From Rubripirellula amarantea (lineage in GTDB: Bacteria; Planctomycetota; Planctomycetia; Pirellulales; Pirellulaceae), in the NCBI RefSeq assembly GCF_007859865.1, contig NZ_SJPI01000001.1, positions 558,001 to 622,000 on the forward strand: DNA of 64,000 nucleotides, written 5' to 3'. Every line of letters starts with the position of its first letter. Positions within the stretch are counted from its first letter, which is position 1. Under the pieces are notes generated by a model. It worked only from the letters and a program-made list of their open reading frames with translations, did not search any database and was not told where the DNA came from. The translations under genes were made by a program, and so were the position numbers. Shown one piece after another: positions 53,976 to 63,309 of this stretch.

Positions 53976-54994
53976 ACCGACCAAAAGAAGCGAGTCAGGT
54001 GATAAAAGACAGGCGCGGCAAAACATACGTTGTCGATCTGGTCGAGAACGCCTGCGTGACCTTGAACGAGAGTCCCCGTATCGGTGACGCCGCGATCTCG
54101 TTTAATTGCACTCATCGTCAGCGTTCCCGCGCAAGCCATCACGGTGACCACGGCGCCAAGTAAACCGGCTTCCCAAGGATGAAAAGGCGTTGCCCAGTAC
54201 AGCGCCGAGGCGATCAAACCGGTCGTCACCATCGACCCTAAGAAGCCTTCCCACGTCCGCGAAGCATTGATCTTTTCGGCGATGACGTGTCGACCGGCAA
54301 GCTTGCCCCACCCACGTTCGAGTACGGATGCCAACTGGGCGATGAGCACGAAGAAAATCAGCACACTGACCGTGCTACCTTCCCACAACGCTCCGCCGGT
54401 CTGCTTCATGCGAAGATCAAGGATCGCGGGTGCATAGCTCAACGAATACACGCAAATCAGCAGGCCTGACTGTATTTTCGCACTGCGTTCAAGGAACCGT
54501 TTGTAGTCGCCCGCTATCGCTGCCCGCGCAGGAATAAACAGACTCGCATACACCGGGATCATGATGCTGTAGTAGTCGTAGTAGTCCACGCCGTCGTTGC
54601 CGCCCATTCGCGCCGGCGGGTCGCTCCCCAACGCGATCAGAACGTACTGCAACGGGGTGAAGATGAAGAACACCCAGAACAACGTCCGGTGGTCTCCACG
54701 TCGGGTCGGCGTCATCGTGATGAACTCTCGCAACGCCCAAAACGACACCATGCCGAAAAGCACCACAACACCGATGCGATGCAAGAAGAACGCGAGCGAG
54801 AAAATGACGACCATCAACCACCAAACGCGAAGTTTGTGATTGAACCGCTGTATCAAAGCGGATTCCACGCCGATCTTTTCTCGACGCGACATCACCACCC
54901 CGACAATTGACGCGATTCCCAGCGTGCCAAGGATGACCGCCAGCAACATGTATGTGCGGGGATCGTGCCATTGAATTTGAGCGATGGGCATCAT
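53972..54994 (-). CDS. cdsA: Phosphatidate cytidylyltransferase (CDP-diglyceride synthase)
   Basis: Makes CDP-diacylglycerol from CTP and phosphatidate, feeding all phospholipids. The 340-aa protein has about eight hydrophobic helices. The C-terminal signature reads SAIKRDRGVTDTG and GHAGVLDQIDN, the family motif S-x-x-K-R-x-x-x-x-K-D with HGGxxDRxD, though the second Asp pair is LDQID. The INASRTWEGFLGS segment is the other conserved piece. A long polar loop lies between helices 4 and 5. It lies 18 bases after leuB and is coupled to tatD. Confidence 0.87.
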   Translation of the reverse strand: MMPIAQIQWHDPRTYMLLAVILGTLGIASIVGVVMSRREKIGVESALIQRFNHKLRVWWLMVVIFSLAFFLHRIGVVVLFGMVSFWALREFITMTPTRRGDHRTLFWVFFIFTPLQYVLIALGSDPPARMGGNDGVDYYDYYSIMIPVYASLFIPARAAIAGDYKRFLERSAKIQSGLLICVYSLSYAPAILDLRMKQTGGALWEGSTVSVLIFFVLIAQLASVLERGWGKLAGRHVIAEKINASRTWEGFLGSMVTTGLIASALYWATPFHPWEAGLLGAVVTVMACAGTLTMSAIKRDRGVTDTGTLVQGHAGVLDQIDNVCFAAPVFYHLTRFFWSV

Positions 54995-55012
54995 AAGAAC
55001 GTTTCGATGGAC

Positions 55013-56086
55013 CTAGACCGTAAGTTGTGCGACGACAGCATCGCCCATCGCTTCGGTGCTGATGGCGTCGCCACCGCGAGCGATATCCGCGGTACGAAGG
55101 CCATCAGCTAGAACAGCCGACACGGCCCACTCGATCGTTTCCGCCTCGGTATTGAGTCCTAACGAATGTCGCATCAACATCGCCGTGGCCAAAATAGTCG
55201 CCAATGGGTTTGCGAGTCCTTTGCCAGCGATGTCAGGTGCTGAACCGTGGATCGGCTCGTAAAGGCCGGGACCGCCATCGCCCAGTGACGCACTCGGCAA
55301 CATGCCAAGTGATCCAGGCAGCATGGACGCTTCGTCGGTCAGGATGTCACCGAACATATTGCCGGTCACGACGACGTCAAAGTCACGAGGACGATTGATT
55401 AGGTGCATTGCCATCGAATCCACGAGCACAACGTCGTATTGAACTTCGGGAAATTCTTCCTTCATCACGCGAGCGGCAACGCTGCGCCACAGTCGACTCG
55501 GCTCAAGTACATTGGCCTTGTCGACACTGGTCAAGCGATTATCACGCTGCTTAGCCGCCTTGGCGGCCAAACGCACAATTCGTTCGACTTCGGGAACACT
55601 GTAAACCATCATTTGATAGGCAGACTCGGTGTCGCCGCTACCACTTCGGCCGGATTCACCGAAGTAGATTCCGCCAGTGAGTTCTCGGAAGAACAAAATG
55701 TCGGTGCCTTCGATGATGTCGCGACGCAGAGGCGACGCATCAATCAACTCATCGAACAATTTGATCGGACGTAGATTAGCGAACAGCCCCAGTTCTTTGC
55801 GGATCTTCAACAAACCAGCTTCAGGCCGCGTCTTCGCCGAAGGGTCGTCCCATTTGGGTCCCCCTACGGCACCAAGCAGAATCGCGTCGCTTTGCTTGCA
55901 GGCGTCAATCGTTTCCTGAGGCAAGGGATCGCCACACTGGTCGATCGCGATGCCACCGATCAGGTGTGACGAGTACTCGAATTCATGGTCGAAACGAGCA
56001 GCAATGACTTCAAGTACTCGTTTGGCTTGAGCGACAATTTCGGGACCAATGCCGTCACCGGGCAAGAGAACTAGGTTGGCTTTCAA
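55013..56086 (-). CDS. leuB: 3-isopropylmalate dehydrogenase
   Basis: NAD-dependent oxidative decarboxylase in leucine synthesis. The 357-aa protein has [19 protein letters not shown], the [10 protein letters not shown] loop, [27 protein letters not shown] and [26 protein letters not shown] (metal-binding Asp), and the [17 protein letters not shown] site. All landmarks of LeuB rather than isocitrate dehydrogenase are present. It heads a run leuB-cdsA-tatD on the minus strand. Confidence 0.96.
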   Translation of the reverse strand: MKANLVLLPGDGIGPEIVAQAKRVLEVIAARFDHEFEYSSHLIGGIAIDQCGDPLPQETIDACKQSDAILLGAVGGPKWDDPSAKTRPEAGLLKIRKELGLFANLRPIKLFDELIDASPLRRDIIEGTDILFFRELTGGIYFGESGRSGSGDTESAYQMMVYSVPEVERIVRLAAKAAKQRDNRLTSVDKANVLEPSRLWRSVAARVMKEEFPEVQYDVVLVDSMAMHLINRPRDFDVVVTGNMFGDILTDEASMLPGSLGMLPSASLGDGGPGLYEPIHGSAPDIAGKGLANPLATILATAMLMRHSLGLNTEAETIEWAVSAVLADGLRTADIARGGDAISTEAMGDAVVAQLTV

Positions 56087-56471
56087 CGGTACAAATCGCG
56101 GTTGGAGTTAGGAAAGGGGTTAGATTTTCTGTGCGGCGTCCTCCGCAGCGGTCAAATGTAGTCCAGGCACGTTCACAAGAGTAGGCAAGGGGGAAAATGA
56201 GCCAGAGTGTCATGAGTCTACGGTGCCACTCGAATCGCCAACCGATCACCTCCGTATGGCCAACAAATCGCCCCCGTATCCTCCCAGTCCAGCCGGTCAT
56301 CTCTGGCCGGCCCCCGAACAGACCGAACAATCCGTACACCCCGCAGAGCTTGCCGTAGGTTGCGGCAGAGTCGGCGGCGGCGGCTCGCCTCTTTGAGATC
56401 TATGGGCCAAAGTTCGACTGAGACGTCGTTATCTCACCCAACACTCCCTTTCTCTAGACACTTGAGCCTTC
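56087..56471. other. Divergent region between leuB and the GT4 gene
   Basis: 385 bases, GC-rich, with no convincing gene, repeat array or T-run hairpin. Promoters for leuB and the glycosyltransferase should lie here but are not evident by eye. Confidence 0.4.
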
Positions 56472-57719
56472 ATGCTCCAGCCACCCGTGCCGGTCGCTCA
56501 TACCGTCCCATCTGCTGACTTTGTTGTTCCGTCCGCTACGGACGACCATGCATCGGCCAAGCCAAACAGCAAATTATCTCTGGTGCGCGTGTTGCATGTC
56601 GTTAACGGAGAACACTTTTCCGGAGCCGAGCGAGTCCAATCGCATTTGGGAAGGTGCTTGCCCGAGTTTGCCGTCGCGGCTGATTTTGCCTGCGTCAAAC
56701 CCGGTCGATTCGCGGAACTGATCGACCAGCAACAAGGCCAATGGGGCAGGGGACATCGCGCGGCGATGAAAGGCCGCTTCGACTTTCGTCCAGTGTTCGC
56801 CCTTAGAGATTTGGTTCGCAGCGAGGGGTATCAAGTCCTTCACGCCCACACTCCGCGAACCGCTATGGTGACTGCCATCGCCGCCAAGCTGTGTGGCGTC
56901 CCCTGGATCTATCACGTTCACTCGCCAGCGTCACGTGACTGTGATAACCCAATCACCAACCGAGTCAACGCGTTCATCGAAAGGCAATCCTTGCGAGGTT
57001 GCGATCACGTGATCACGGTTTCGGAAAGTCTTCGCAACGATTGCATAGCCAAAGGTGTTCCCGATGAAAGCGTTACCGTGGTGCACAACGGTGTGCCCGC
57101 CATCCGACCACCAAGATCGGCAACTCCAACCGCGAACGGACGCTGGGTGATTGGGATGATCGCTTTGATGCGTGCTCGCAAAGGGCTTGAAGTCATGCTT
57201 GAAGCGTTGGCGAAACTCAAAGCAAGTCATCATGACGTGGTGCTGCGAATCATCGGACCGTTTGAAACCGAAGAGTATCGTCAATCCACGGACTCGCTGA
57301 TTCAAAAGCTTGGTGTTCAGGATCGCATTGAGCGCGTTGGATTCACCAATGATGTTCCTGGGGAACTTGCCAAACTCGATGCTATGGTCTTGCCTAGTTT
57401 GTTCGGCGAAGGACTACCGATGGTCGTTTTAGAAGCGATGGCTGCTGCCGTTCCCGTTATCGCCACTCGTGTCGAAGGAACTCCCGAGGCCGTCACCCAT
57501 GGCGTCGAAGGCCTGTTGGCGGAACCTCGTGACCCCGAGAGCCTGGCAAACGCAATCGCCGAGTTGGTTACCGGCAAGCATGACTGGAACGCGATGGCCG
57601 AGACAGCTTTCGAAACTCACGCCAAACGGTTTTCGGACTTGGCAATGGCAAGAGGGACGGCAGATGTCTACCGGAAAGTCCTGGCAAACAAGAAAGCGAC
57701 GGACGGTTCCTTGTCCTAA
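56472..57719 (+). CDS. Glycosyltransferase family 4
   Basis: A 415-aa GT-B enzyme. The N-terminal Rossmann domain has VLHVVNGEHFSGAERV and VLHAHTPRTAMVTAI. The C-terminal domain has VVHNGVP, WVIGMIALMRARKGLEVML, LRIIGPFE and the donor site PSLFGEGLPMVVLEAMAAAVP with the E-x7-E motif, then RVEGTPEAV. The first 40 residues are low-complexity. Acts on sugar nucleotides to build glycans or lipopolysaccharide; the specific product is unknown. It stands alone. Confidence 0.9.
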   Translation: MLQPPVPVAHTVPSADFVVPSATDDHASAKPNSKLSLVRVLHVVNGEHFSGAERVQSHLGRCLPEFAVAADFACVKPGRFAELIDQQQGQWGRGHRAAMKGRFDFRPVFALRDLVRSEGYQVLHAHTPRTAMVTAIAAKLCGVPWIYHVHSPASRDCDNPITNRVNAFIERQSLRGCDHVITVSESLRNDCIAKGVPDESVTVVHNGVPAIRPPRSATPTANGRWVIGMIALMRARKGLEVMLEALAKLKASHHDVVLRIIGPFETEEYRQSTDSLIQKLGVQDRIERVGFTNDVPGELAKLDAMVLPSLFGEGLPMVVLEAMAAAVPVIATRVEGTPEAVTHGVEGLLAEPRDPESLANAIAELVTGKHDWNAMAETAFETHAKRFSDLAMARGTADVYRKVLANKKATDGSLS

Positions 57720-57830
57720 CCAGCCTTTGTGCAAGCGTGGCTCCGTAGGAGTAAACTAGAAACCTGATCGACGGCGCAGGTTGCCCGTGATGAATCTTCT
57801 AGTTCGCTCGTTCTGAAAGCCATATCTGTT

Positions 57831-59231
57831 ATGCCCGCATCAAATCGCCGAGAATTCTTAAAGGCAAGCACCGCCATCACCGCCGCGACGATTGTGCCGC
57901 GTCACGTACTCGGTGGACCGGGCACCACCGCCCCGAGCGACATGGTTAACGTAGCATTGGTGGGTGCGGGCGGGCGGGGACTTCAAAACGCTCGCGAACT
58001 TCTTGCGCTTAACGATGTTCAAATCACCGCGATCGCTGATCCGGCAAAGCATTGGGACCTGAGCAATTTCTTCTACAAAGGAGTTGCGGGTAGCGAGCCT
58101 GCGACCGCCGAATTCGAAAAACATTATTCAGCGACGAAGTCAGGATACAAGGTCCAGAACTTTGTTGACTATCGCGAGATGTTAGCCAACGCGTCGAGTG
58201 AATTTGACGCGATACTATGTGCGACTCCCGATCACTTGCACGCACACATTTCGGTGTTAGCGATGCGAGCGGGCAAACATGTCTATTGCGAAAAACCGCT
58301 CACTCACAACATTGCGGAAGCACGACTAGTCGCGAAGGTCGCCAAGGAAACCGGGATGTCAACTCAGTTGGGTAACCAAGGCCATTCGCAAGACACCCAA
58401 CGCGAGACCGTCGAGTGGATCCGCAGCGGCGTGCTAGGTTCGATCAAAGAAGTTCACGCTTGGGTTCCAGCAACCCGTTGGAATCAAATGCTCAAGCAAC
58501 CACCCACCCAAACGCAATCCCTTCCTAAGGGTCTGAATTGGGATTTGTGGTGCGGCCCTCGAAACCCCGTTGGCTTCCACGAAGCGTATGCCCCGGTTGC
58601 GTGGCGTGACTTTTGGCAATTCGGACTCGGTGCGATGGGTGACTTTGGTTGTCACGATCTCGACTCGGCGATGTGGTCGTTGGAGCTAGGGATGCCGTCC
58701 CGAGTGGAAATGCTTCCGGCCGGCCAAACTCATCCCGACATGATTCCTTACGGTGAGGCTGGTCACTTTCATTTCGACGCCACCGACTCCCATGAAGAAC
58801 TGCAGATCCATTGGTACAGCGGTGGCCTCAAGCCGTCACATCCTGATCCGATCCCCGAGGATCAACCCTTACCCTATCGAGGTGTCATGTTTGTCGGGGA
58901 AAAGGGCGTGATGGTTTGCCAAGGTGCCGGCGGCAAAGCAACGGTATTTCCTGAATCGCTCGCCTCTGCTTCCCCACCTCCAACACCGACCATCGCTCGC
59001 TCGCCCGGCCATCATCGCGAGTGGATCGATGCGATCAAGGGTGGTCCCGCGGCGATGAGTGAATTTGGTTACGGGGCGAAGCTAACCGAGCTTACTCTGC
59101 TTGGTGTGCTGGCAATGCGTCTAGGAAAGCAAATTCATTGGGACGCCGAAAACATGGCGGTCATCGGTAACGACAAAGCTCATGAGATCATCCATGGAAC
59201 GTATCGTGATGGATGGAAGCTGGACGCATAG
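57831..59231 (+). CDS. Tat-exported Gfo/Idh/MocA-family oxidoreductase
   Basis: A 466-aa protein with a twin-arginine signal (NRREFLKASTAITAATIV) that sends the folded, cofactor-loaded protein to the periplasm. The NAD(P) domain starts NVALVGAGGRGLQNA, with the Lys of the family in HVYCEKPLTHN. The second domain has NQGHSQDTQRETVEWI, a LGSIKEVHAW strand and GAMGDFGCHDLDSAMWSL. These are the usual planctomycete secreted Gfo/Idh features. Sugars or polyols are likely substrates, but none can be named. A bidirectional terminator follows. Confidence 0.92.
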   Translation: MPASNRREFLKASTAITAATIVPRHVLGGPGTTAPSDMVNVALVGAGGRGLQNARELLALNDVQITAIADPAKHWDLSNFFYKGVAGSEPATAEFEKHYSATKSGYKVQNFVDYREMLANASSEFDAILCATPDHLHAHISVLAMRAGKHVYCEKPLTHNIAEARLVAKVAKETGMSTQLGNQGHSQDTQRETVEWIRSGVLGSIKEVHAWVPATRWNQMLKQPPTQTQSLPKGLNWDLWCGPRNPVGFHEAYAPVAWRDFWQFGLGAMGDFGCHDLDSAMWSLELGMPSRVEMLPAGQTHPDMIPYGEAGHFHFDATDSHEELQIHWYSGGLKPSHPDPIPEDQPLPYRGVMFVGEKGVMVCQGAGGKATVFPESLASASPPPTPTIARSPGHHREWIDAIKGGPAAMSEFGYGAKLTELTLLGVLAMRLGKQIHWDAENMAVIGNDKAHEIIHGTYRDGWKLDA

Positions 59232-59300
59232 CAGGGCACTTAGAACTACAGGAAGACGCTGCGGTGATCCATTGCCCGCTGTCCCTCATCCAGTGGCAGT

Positions 59301-59336
59301 AAAAAAGAACGACCGTGATACTGATCACGGCCGTTC
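59301..59336 (-). terminator. Terminator between the oxidoreductase and the DUF11 gene
   Basis: The arms at 59307-59319 and 59324-59336 pair with one mismatch around ACTG. On the minus strand the stem is followed by six U (A at 59301-59306), ending the DUF11 gene. On the plus strand the sequence TTGTTTTC follows, so it may also stop transcripts from the oxidoreductase gene. Confidence 0.8.
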
Positions 59337-59363
59337 GTTGTTTTCACTTCGTTGAGGTGACGT

Positions 59364-62300
59364 TTAGCGAATCGGTGTGTCGCTGCTACGACGGCTGACA
59401 CGATCGCTTCGTGGACTCATGTAGTGAGTTGCTTCTTCTGCAACGAGCACGGTATCACCGCTGCGAACTTCAGTACGGAAGCGGTGGTGACCGGCTTTTT
59501 CGGCTTGAGCGATCACGCGTAGAACCACTTCTTCACCGGCACCGATGCGTGGGATTTCATCGAACAGCACTTGTCCGGTGACAACCTCACCACTTTGGCC
59601 TTCCACTCGAAGCGGCTCGATGCCGTGGCTGAACTGGGCGATAGCTCGCACGTTCTTGGCTTCACGACTTCCTCGGTTGCGAACAACAATCTCATAAGTC
59701 ACGTCACTTGCAATGGGTGCGGGTGCAGGTGGGTCGTTGATGGTGAGGACGAGGTCAGCGATCGACTCAACTCGAGTAGCGATTGCAACTTGAGCTTGTC
59801 CAGCAGCGGTGCCTTTGCAATCGAACGCGAACATGTGATCGCCCGTCGTCTTCATGTTGCACTCAAACTGGTAATCACGAGTGCCCGACGGAGGCAGCGA
59901 AGTGATTTCCCACTTCAATGTTCCGCGTTGGAAGGTTGCACCTTCGATCCCGCCCAGGTATTCCACGCCAGCAGGAATACGCAACGTGGCCATGACCTTA
60001 TCACTCGTAGCCGAACCCAAGTTCTGAACTTGCAAGTTGTAAACCGCAGGTGTGTTTTGGTACTTCAGTTCAGGCCCCGCCAGCACAGCCTCAAGATTAG
60101 CAGCCGAAACGCGAATGGTTTTGGCAGCTTCGGCACGCAGTTCAAGATCGCCCACGGCTAAGCCTTGGATCTTCAGATCACCAAGGTCTTGAGCGGTGAG
60201 TTCAACTTCGAATTGAGCTTCCTTGCCAGGCGGAATATCGCCAATGCTTTGTGATTGAGGAGTCGCTGAGTTGGGCGACAGTGTGAACACCACATTAGGA
60301 GCGATGCCATCACCAGGGTTAAGCACACGGACCTTGTAGGTCTGCGACGAACCGTAGATGACTTGCTCTGGACCTTCGATGATCAGATTCAAGAGTGGTT
60401 CGTGAACCTTCACTTGTGCAACGCTTTTCTGTGGCACCAAGGTCCAGTCGACATCCAAGTTATAGGTTCCACTTCGAGCAGCCACTAAGCGAACGAAGAG
60501 CTGTTCGGATGTGCCCGCGGGTAAGTGATCAATGGTCCATAGCAACAGTTCTCGTTCTTCGGTTCCCTCGTTGCTGATTTCTCCACGTGAGGCATTTCGA
60601 CCGCGAACTTCGGCCCAATCGGGAATCATCGCACGAACAAGTACACCATGAGCATCGATGGAACCGCGATTCTCAACACGGATCTCATACTCGTTGTCTT
60701 GTCGAATCATCACCTCGGCGGGACCGTGTGTGATCACTCGAATGCCGGGCAATTCCGATGCAACAATGTTCGCACCCTTCCGAGGAATCACAGCGACAGT
60801 CGCCTTCTTGCCTCGCATTTGATTGTGATCGTCCCCACCGGCTTGACTGAAGTTGTCAGCGTTGGGCATCTCGCTCGAACTACGACGTGTGATACGTGAA
60901 TCCGTAGCACTAGCGTCTGCGCCACCGGTATATCCGGGGATAGGACGGAAAGGTGTCGCGATGGTTTCGTGCGCAGGTCGGTTGCCGACAAAGTCATTTG
61001 CACTTGGCTCGGGTGCCGTTCTCGATTGAACGGGTTGTCCACTGGTCGTTAGGCGACCGGGGCTCGTTGGACTCGCCGATCCCAGCGAGTTGGGCTGGTA
61101 TCCGTAAGGCGATCCGTACGGATCCGAGCTATTGGGAGCACCGTACGCTGGCGATGCGTTGTGACCACCGAAAGCATCGCCCCTATGTGTAGCGTCATAC
61201 CCGTGTGGGGCATTGAATTGTCCGTGTGAACGCGACGCAGTTCGGTACGCTGGATCAACAGGTTGACGAACGCCTGAACCAATGGCCGAGAAATTGTCGG
61301 CGTTGGCTGATGGGTCAAATGCCGGATACTGAACGGACGCTGGTTGGCGGATTGTTTGATTCGTTGTGCCAAAGCTTGATGCTGCAGGTCCCGCACGATG
61401 TGAAACCGACGCGGCAGGAACACCAAGCTGCTCGGGTGGAGCGGCTGGAACAGCAGTCTTAGTTGGATCCACGGGTGTGTTGTAGGCAGGCTTGCTTTGA
61501 GCAACAGTTGGCTCAGCAAGTGTTGCCTGAGGTTGCGGCTCGACTTTCGCTGGTGCGTCCGGAGCAGTGACTTTGGTGGGCGTCTCGACCTTGGCAACCG
61601 CTTCAGTCTTAGGCTCAGGCTTTGCCTCAGGTTTCTTCTCTGGTACGACGGCAGGTTTCGCTTCGGCCTTAGCGACTTTTTCTTCTTTCGCCGCTGGCTT
61701 AGCTTCAACTTTCTTCACCGCAGGTGCAGGCGTTGCAGCGGGAGAAGGCTTCGAGGCAGCTACATCAGTGCGAATCACTCTGCGACTAACGCGAGGTACC
61801 AAATCTGCAACGTCTTCATCTTGGTAGGGCTTGTCACTAGCGGCACTGCTGTAGATTTTTGCAACGTTCGACGAATCAACCCGCAGGCCTTGGCTGGATG
61901 TCTTGCTTCGACGACTGCTTGATTCGGTTGAAAACTCATCCGCAGCAGCCACCGAGCGGTCGGTTGGCGGTGAAGGAACCTGCAAAGCCGGTTTTGGACT
62001 TTGAGCGACCGTTGGCTTGCTCAAACGTCGCACCGGAGTAGGTGCCGCGGCAACAGGAGTACCGCTACCGCCGCGAATCACGCGTGTCTGAGTTGCAGAG
62101 CTGCTATTTGGAGTTACCGTTCGCGAAGCAGTGCTGCGAGTCCGGGATGTGCGTGGCGTGGTAGTACGAGCTGCTTGGTTGCGAATCGGCTGTGCGATCT
62201 GGCCTGGCTGAGTACGTTCGACCTCGTGGTAGGGGACGCCGTCCCAATCCGCGTTGCTGCTTGACTGTGGTCGTTGAGTTTGAGTCGTGCGGGGTGCAGT

Positions 62301-62696
62301 GGAAGAACTCGATTTGTTTCCTCCGAACCAAGCGTCAAACAAACCACGAGGCTCTGATCCACTGCGAGTCGCGGTCGATCGTGGACGAGTCGAGGTCGTG
62401 TTCTCCGACGAACGCCCAAAGCCGTCAAAAATGCCTCGAGTTTTCGGAGTTTCGATCTGCTTGCCGATCACTTGCTGAACGGCAGATGGATCTTGTTCAC
62501 CCTGCGCAAACGCAAGCGCGGCTCCGCCGTCTTGGGGAGCAACATCACTCTCTTGATGATCCACCAACTCAATGATCGGCTGACGAACGTTTGAAATTTC
62601 GGGGTTCGTTCCAACCGACAACGAGGCCATCAGCAAGGCTGCTGGAATCGCAATGAAGGTTGAAGCGACAAGAAATCGGCGGTTTACGCGGTCCAT
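59364..62696 (-). CDS. Large exported protein with DUF11-type repeats
   Basis: A 1110-aa surface or envelope protein. The N-terminus has a hydrophobic signal (RRFLVASTFIAIPAALLMASL). Residues 50-300 are Ser/Thr/Arg-rich and 320-420 are Ala/Pro/Lys/Glu-rich (many AKPE-type steps), followed by a Gly/Asn/Tyr-rich part; all look disordered. From about 655 to 1095 there are four immunoglobulin-like repeats of about 100-110 residues of the DUF11/CARDB type, each with a segment like YEIRVENRGSIDAHGVLVRA, YKVRVLNPGDGIAPNVVFTL or YEIVVRNRGSREAKNVRAIA. Similar repeats occur in chlamydial OmcB. A structural role in the planctomycete envelope is inferred. The C-terminus is short and basic. Confidence 0.88.
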   Translation of the reverse strand: MDRVNRRFLVASTFIAIPAALLMASLSVGTNPEISNVRQPIIELVDHQESDVAPQDGGAALAFAQGEQDPSAVQQVIGKQIETPKTRGIFDGFGRSSENTTSTRPRSTATRSGSEPRGLFDAWFGGNKSSSSTAPRTTQTQRPQSSSNADWDGVPYHEVERTQPGQIAQPIRNQAARTTTPRTSRTRSTASRTVTPNSSSATQTRVIRGGSGTPVAAAPTPVRRLSKPTVAQSPKPALQVPSPPTDRSVAAADEFSTESSSRRSKTSSQGLRVDSSNVAKIYSSAASDKPYQDEDVADLVPRVSRRVIRTDVAASKPSPAATPAPAVKKVEAKPAAKEEKVAKAEAKPAVVPEKKPEAKPEPKTEAVAKVETPTKVTAPDAPAKVEPQPQATLAEPTVAQSKPAYNTPVDPTKTAVPAAPPEQLGVPAASVSHRAGPAASSFGTTNQTIRQPASVQYPAFDPSANADNFSAIGSGVRQPVDPAYRTASRSHGQFNAPHGYDATHRGDAFGGHNASPAYGAPNSSDPYGSPYGYQPNSLGSASPTSPGRLTTSGQPVQSRTAPEPSANDFVGNRPAHETIATPFRPIPGYTGGADASATDSRITRRSSSEMPNADNFSQAGGDDHNQMRGKKATVAVIPRKGANIVASELPGIRVITHGPAEVMIRQDNEYEIRVENRGSIDAHGVLVRAMIPDWAEVRGRNASRGEISNEGTEERELLLWTIDHLPAGTSEQLFVRLVAARSGTYNLDVDWTLVPQKSVAQVKVHEPLLNLIIEGPEQVIYGSSQTYKVRVLNPGDGIAPNVVFTLSPNSATPQSQSIGDIPPGKEAQFEVELTAQDLGDLKIQGLAVGDLELRAEAAKTIRVSAANLEAVLAGPELKYQNTPAVYNLQVQNLGSATSDKVMATLRIPAGVEYLGGIEGATFQRGTLKWEITSLPPSGTRDYQFECNMKTTGDHMFAFDCKGTAAGQAQVAIATRVESIADLVLTINDPPAPAPIASDVTYEIVVRNRGSREAKNVRAIAQFSHGIEPLRVEGQSGEVVTGQVLFDEIPRIGAGEEVVLRVIAQAEKAGHHRFRTEVRSGDTVLVAEEATHYMSPRSDRVSRRSSDTPIR

Positions 62697-62982
62697 GCGT
62701 CTCTATCTCAAGTCGAGGCAAAAGAGGATCTAATCATCGTTTTAGATCGGATGACTCGCATGGTTACATTGAGTTAATTTTGACGATTAGGACGATTGGT
62801 TGACCGGGTCCCAGGTTGCCCCGTGTTTCACGTTCGCAATAGGCTGGTATCCTTCGTTTCACCCAGGGGCTCGTCTACGCAGAATCACCGTCTACATCGC
62901 GTTCTTTTCGTCTGCACCTTCCCCTACCAATTTCCCCGTTCCCTCTCGCAAGCCTTCTTTCGACCCAAGAACAGACGCCCCC
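62697..62982. other. Divergent region upstream of the DUF11 and TPR genes
   Basis: 286 bases that should hold the promoters of both genes. Nothing stands out; the extended frame beginning at 62800 is not protein-like. Confidence 0.35.
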
Positions 62983-63306
62983 ATGAACAGACGTGAAAAA
63001 ATCGAAGCCATGTTGGCCGACGACCCCGAAGACCAATTCCTGCGATATTCGCTGGCAATGGAACTCCGTAGCGAGGGCGAGAACGATAAATGCTTGACCA
63101 TCTTTGATGCACTGATGCGAGAATCGACGCCTCATGTCCAAGCCTTTTTCATGGCCGCACAGGTGTTGGTGGATTTGGATCGAATCGACGAAGCAAGAGA
63201 GAAGTTGCGAGCAGGTATCGATCAAGCCCGTGCCCAAGACAATGGACACGCCGCAGCGGAAATGAGCGAACTGCTGGCATCGCTCGGCGAATACGGTGAG
63301 CTCTAA
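62983..63306 (+). CDS. Small TPR-type protein
   Basis: A 107-aa all-helical protein starting at ATG 62983 (MNRREKIEAMLADDPEDQFL). It has two to three tetratricopeptide-like helical pairs (LRYSLAMELRSEGENDKCLTIFD, then HVQAFFMAAQVLVDLDRIDEA). TPRs hold protein partners; none is known. It is only three bases upstream of recO, so co-expression is likely. Confidence 0.82.
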   Translation: MNRREKIEAMLADDPEDQFLRYSLAMELRSEGENDKCLTIFDALMRESTPHVQAFFMAAQVLVDLDRIDEAREKLRAGIDQARAQDNGHAAAEMSELLASLGEYGEL

Positions 63307-63309
63307 TCC

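Noticed and set aside
61497-61922. 141-aa plus-strand frame over the DUF11 gene
   Set aside because: It mirrors the Ala/Pro/Lys-rich low-complexity part of the real gene on the other strand.
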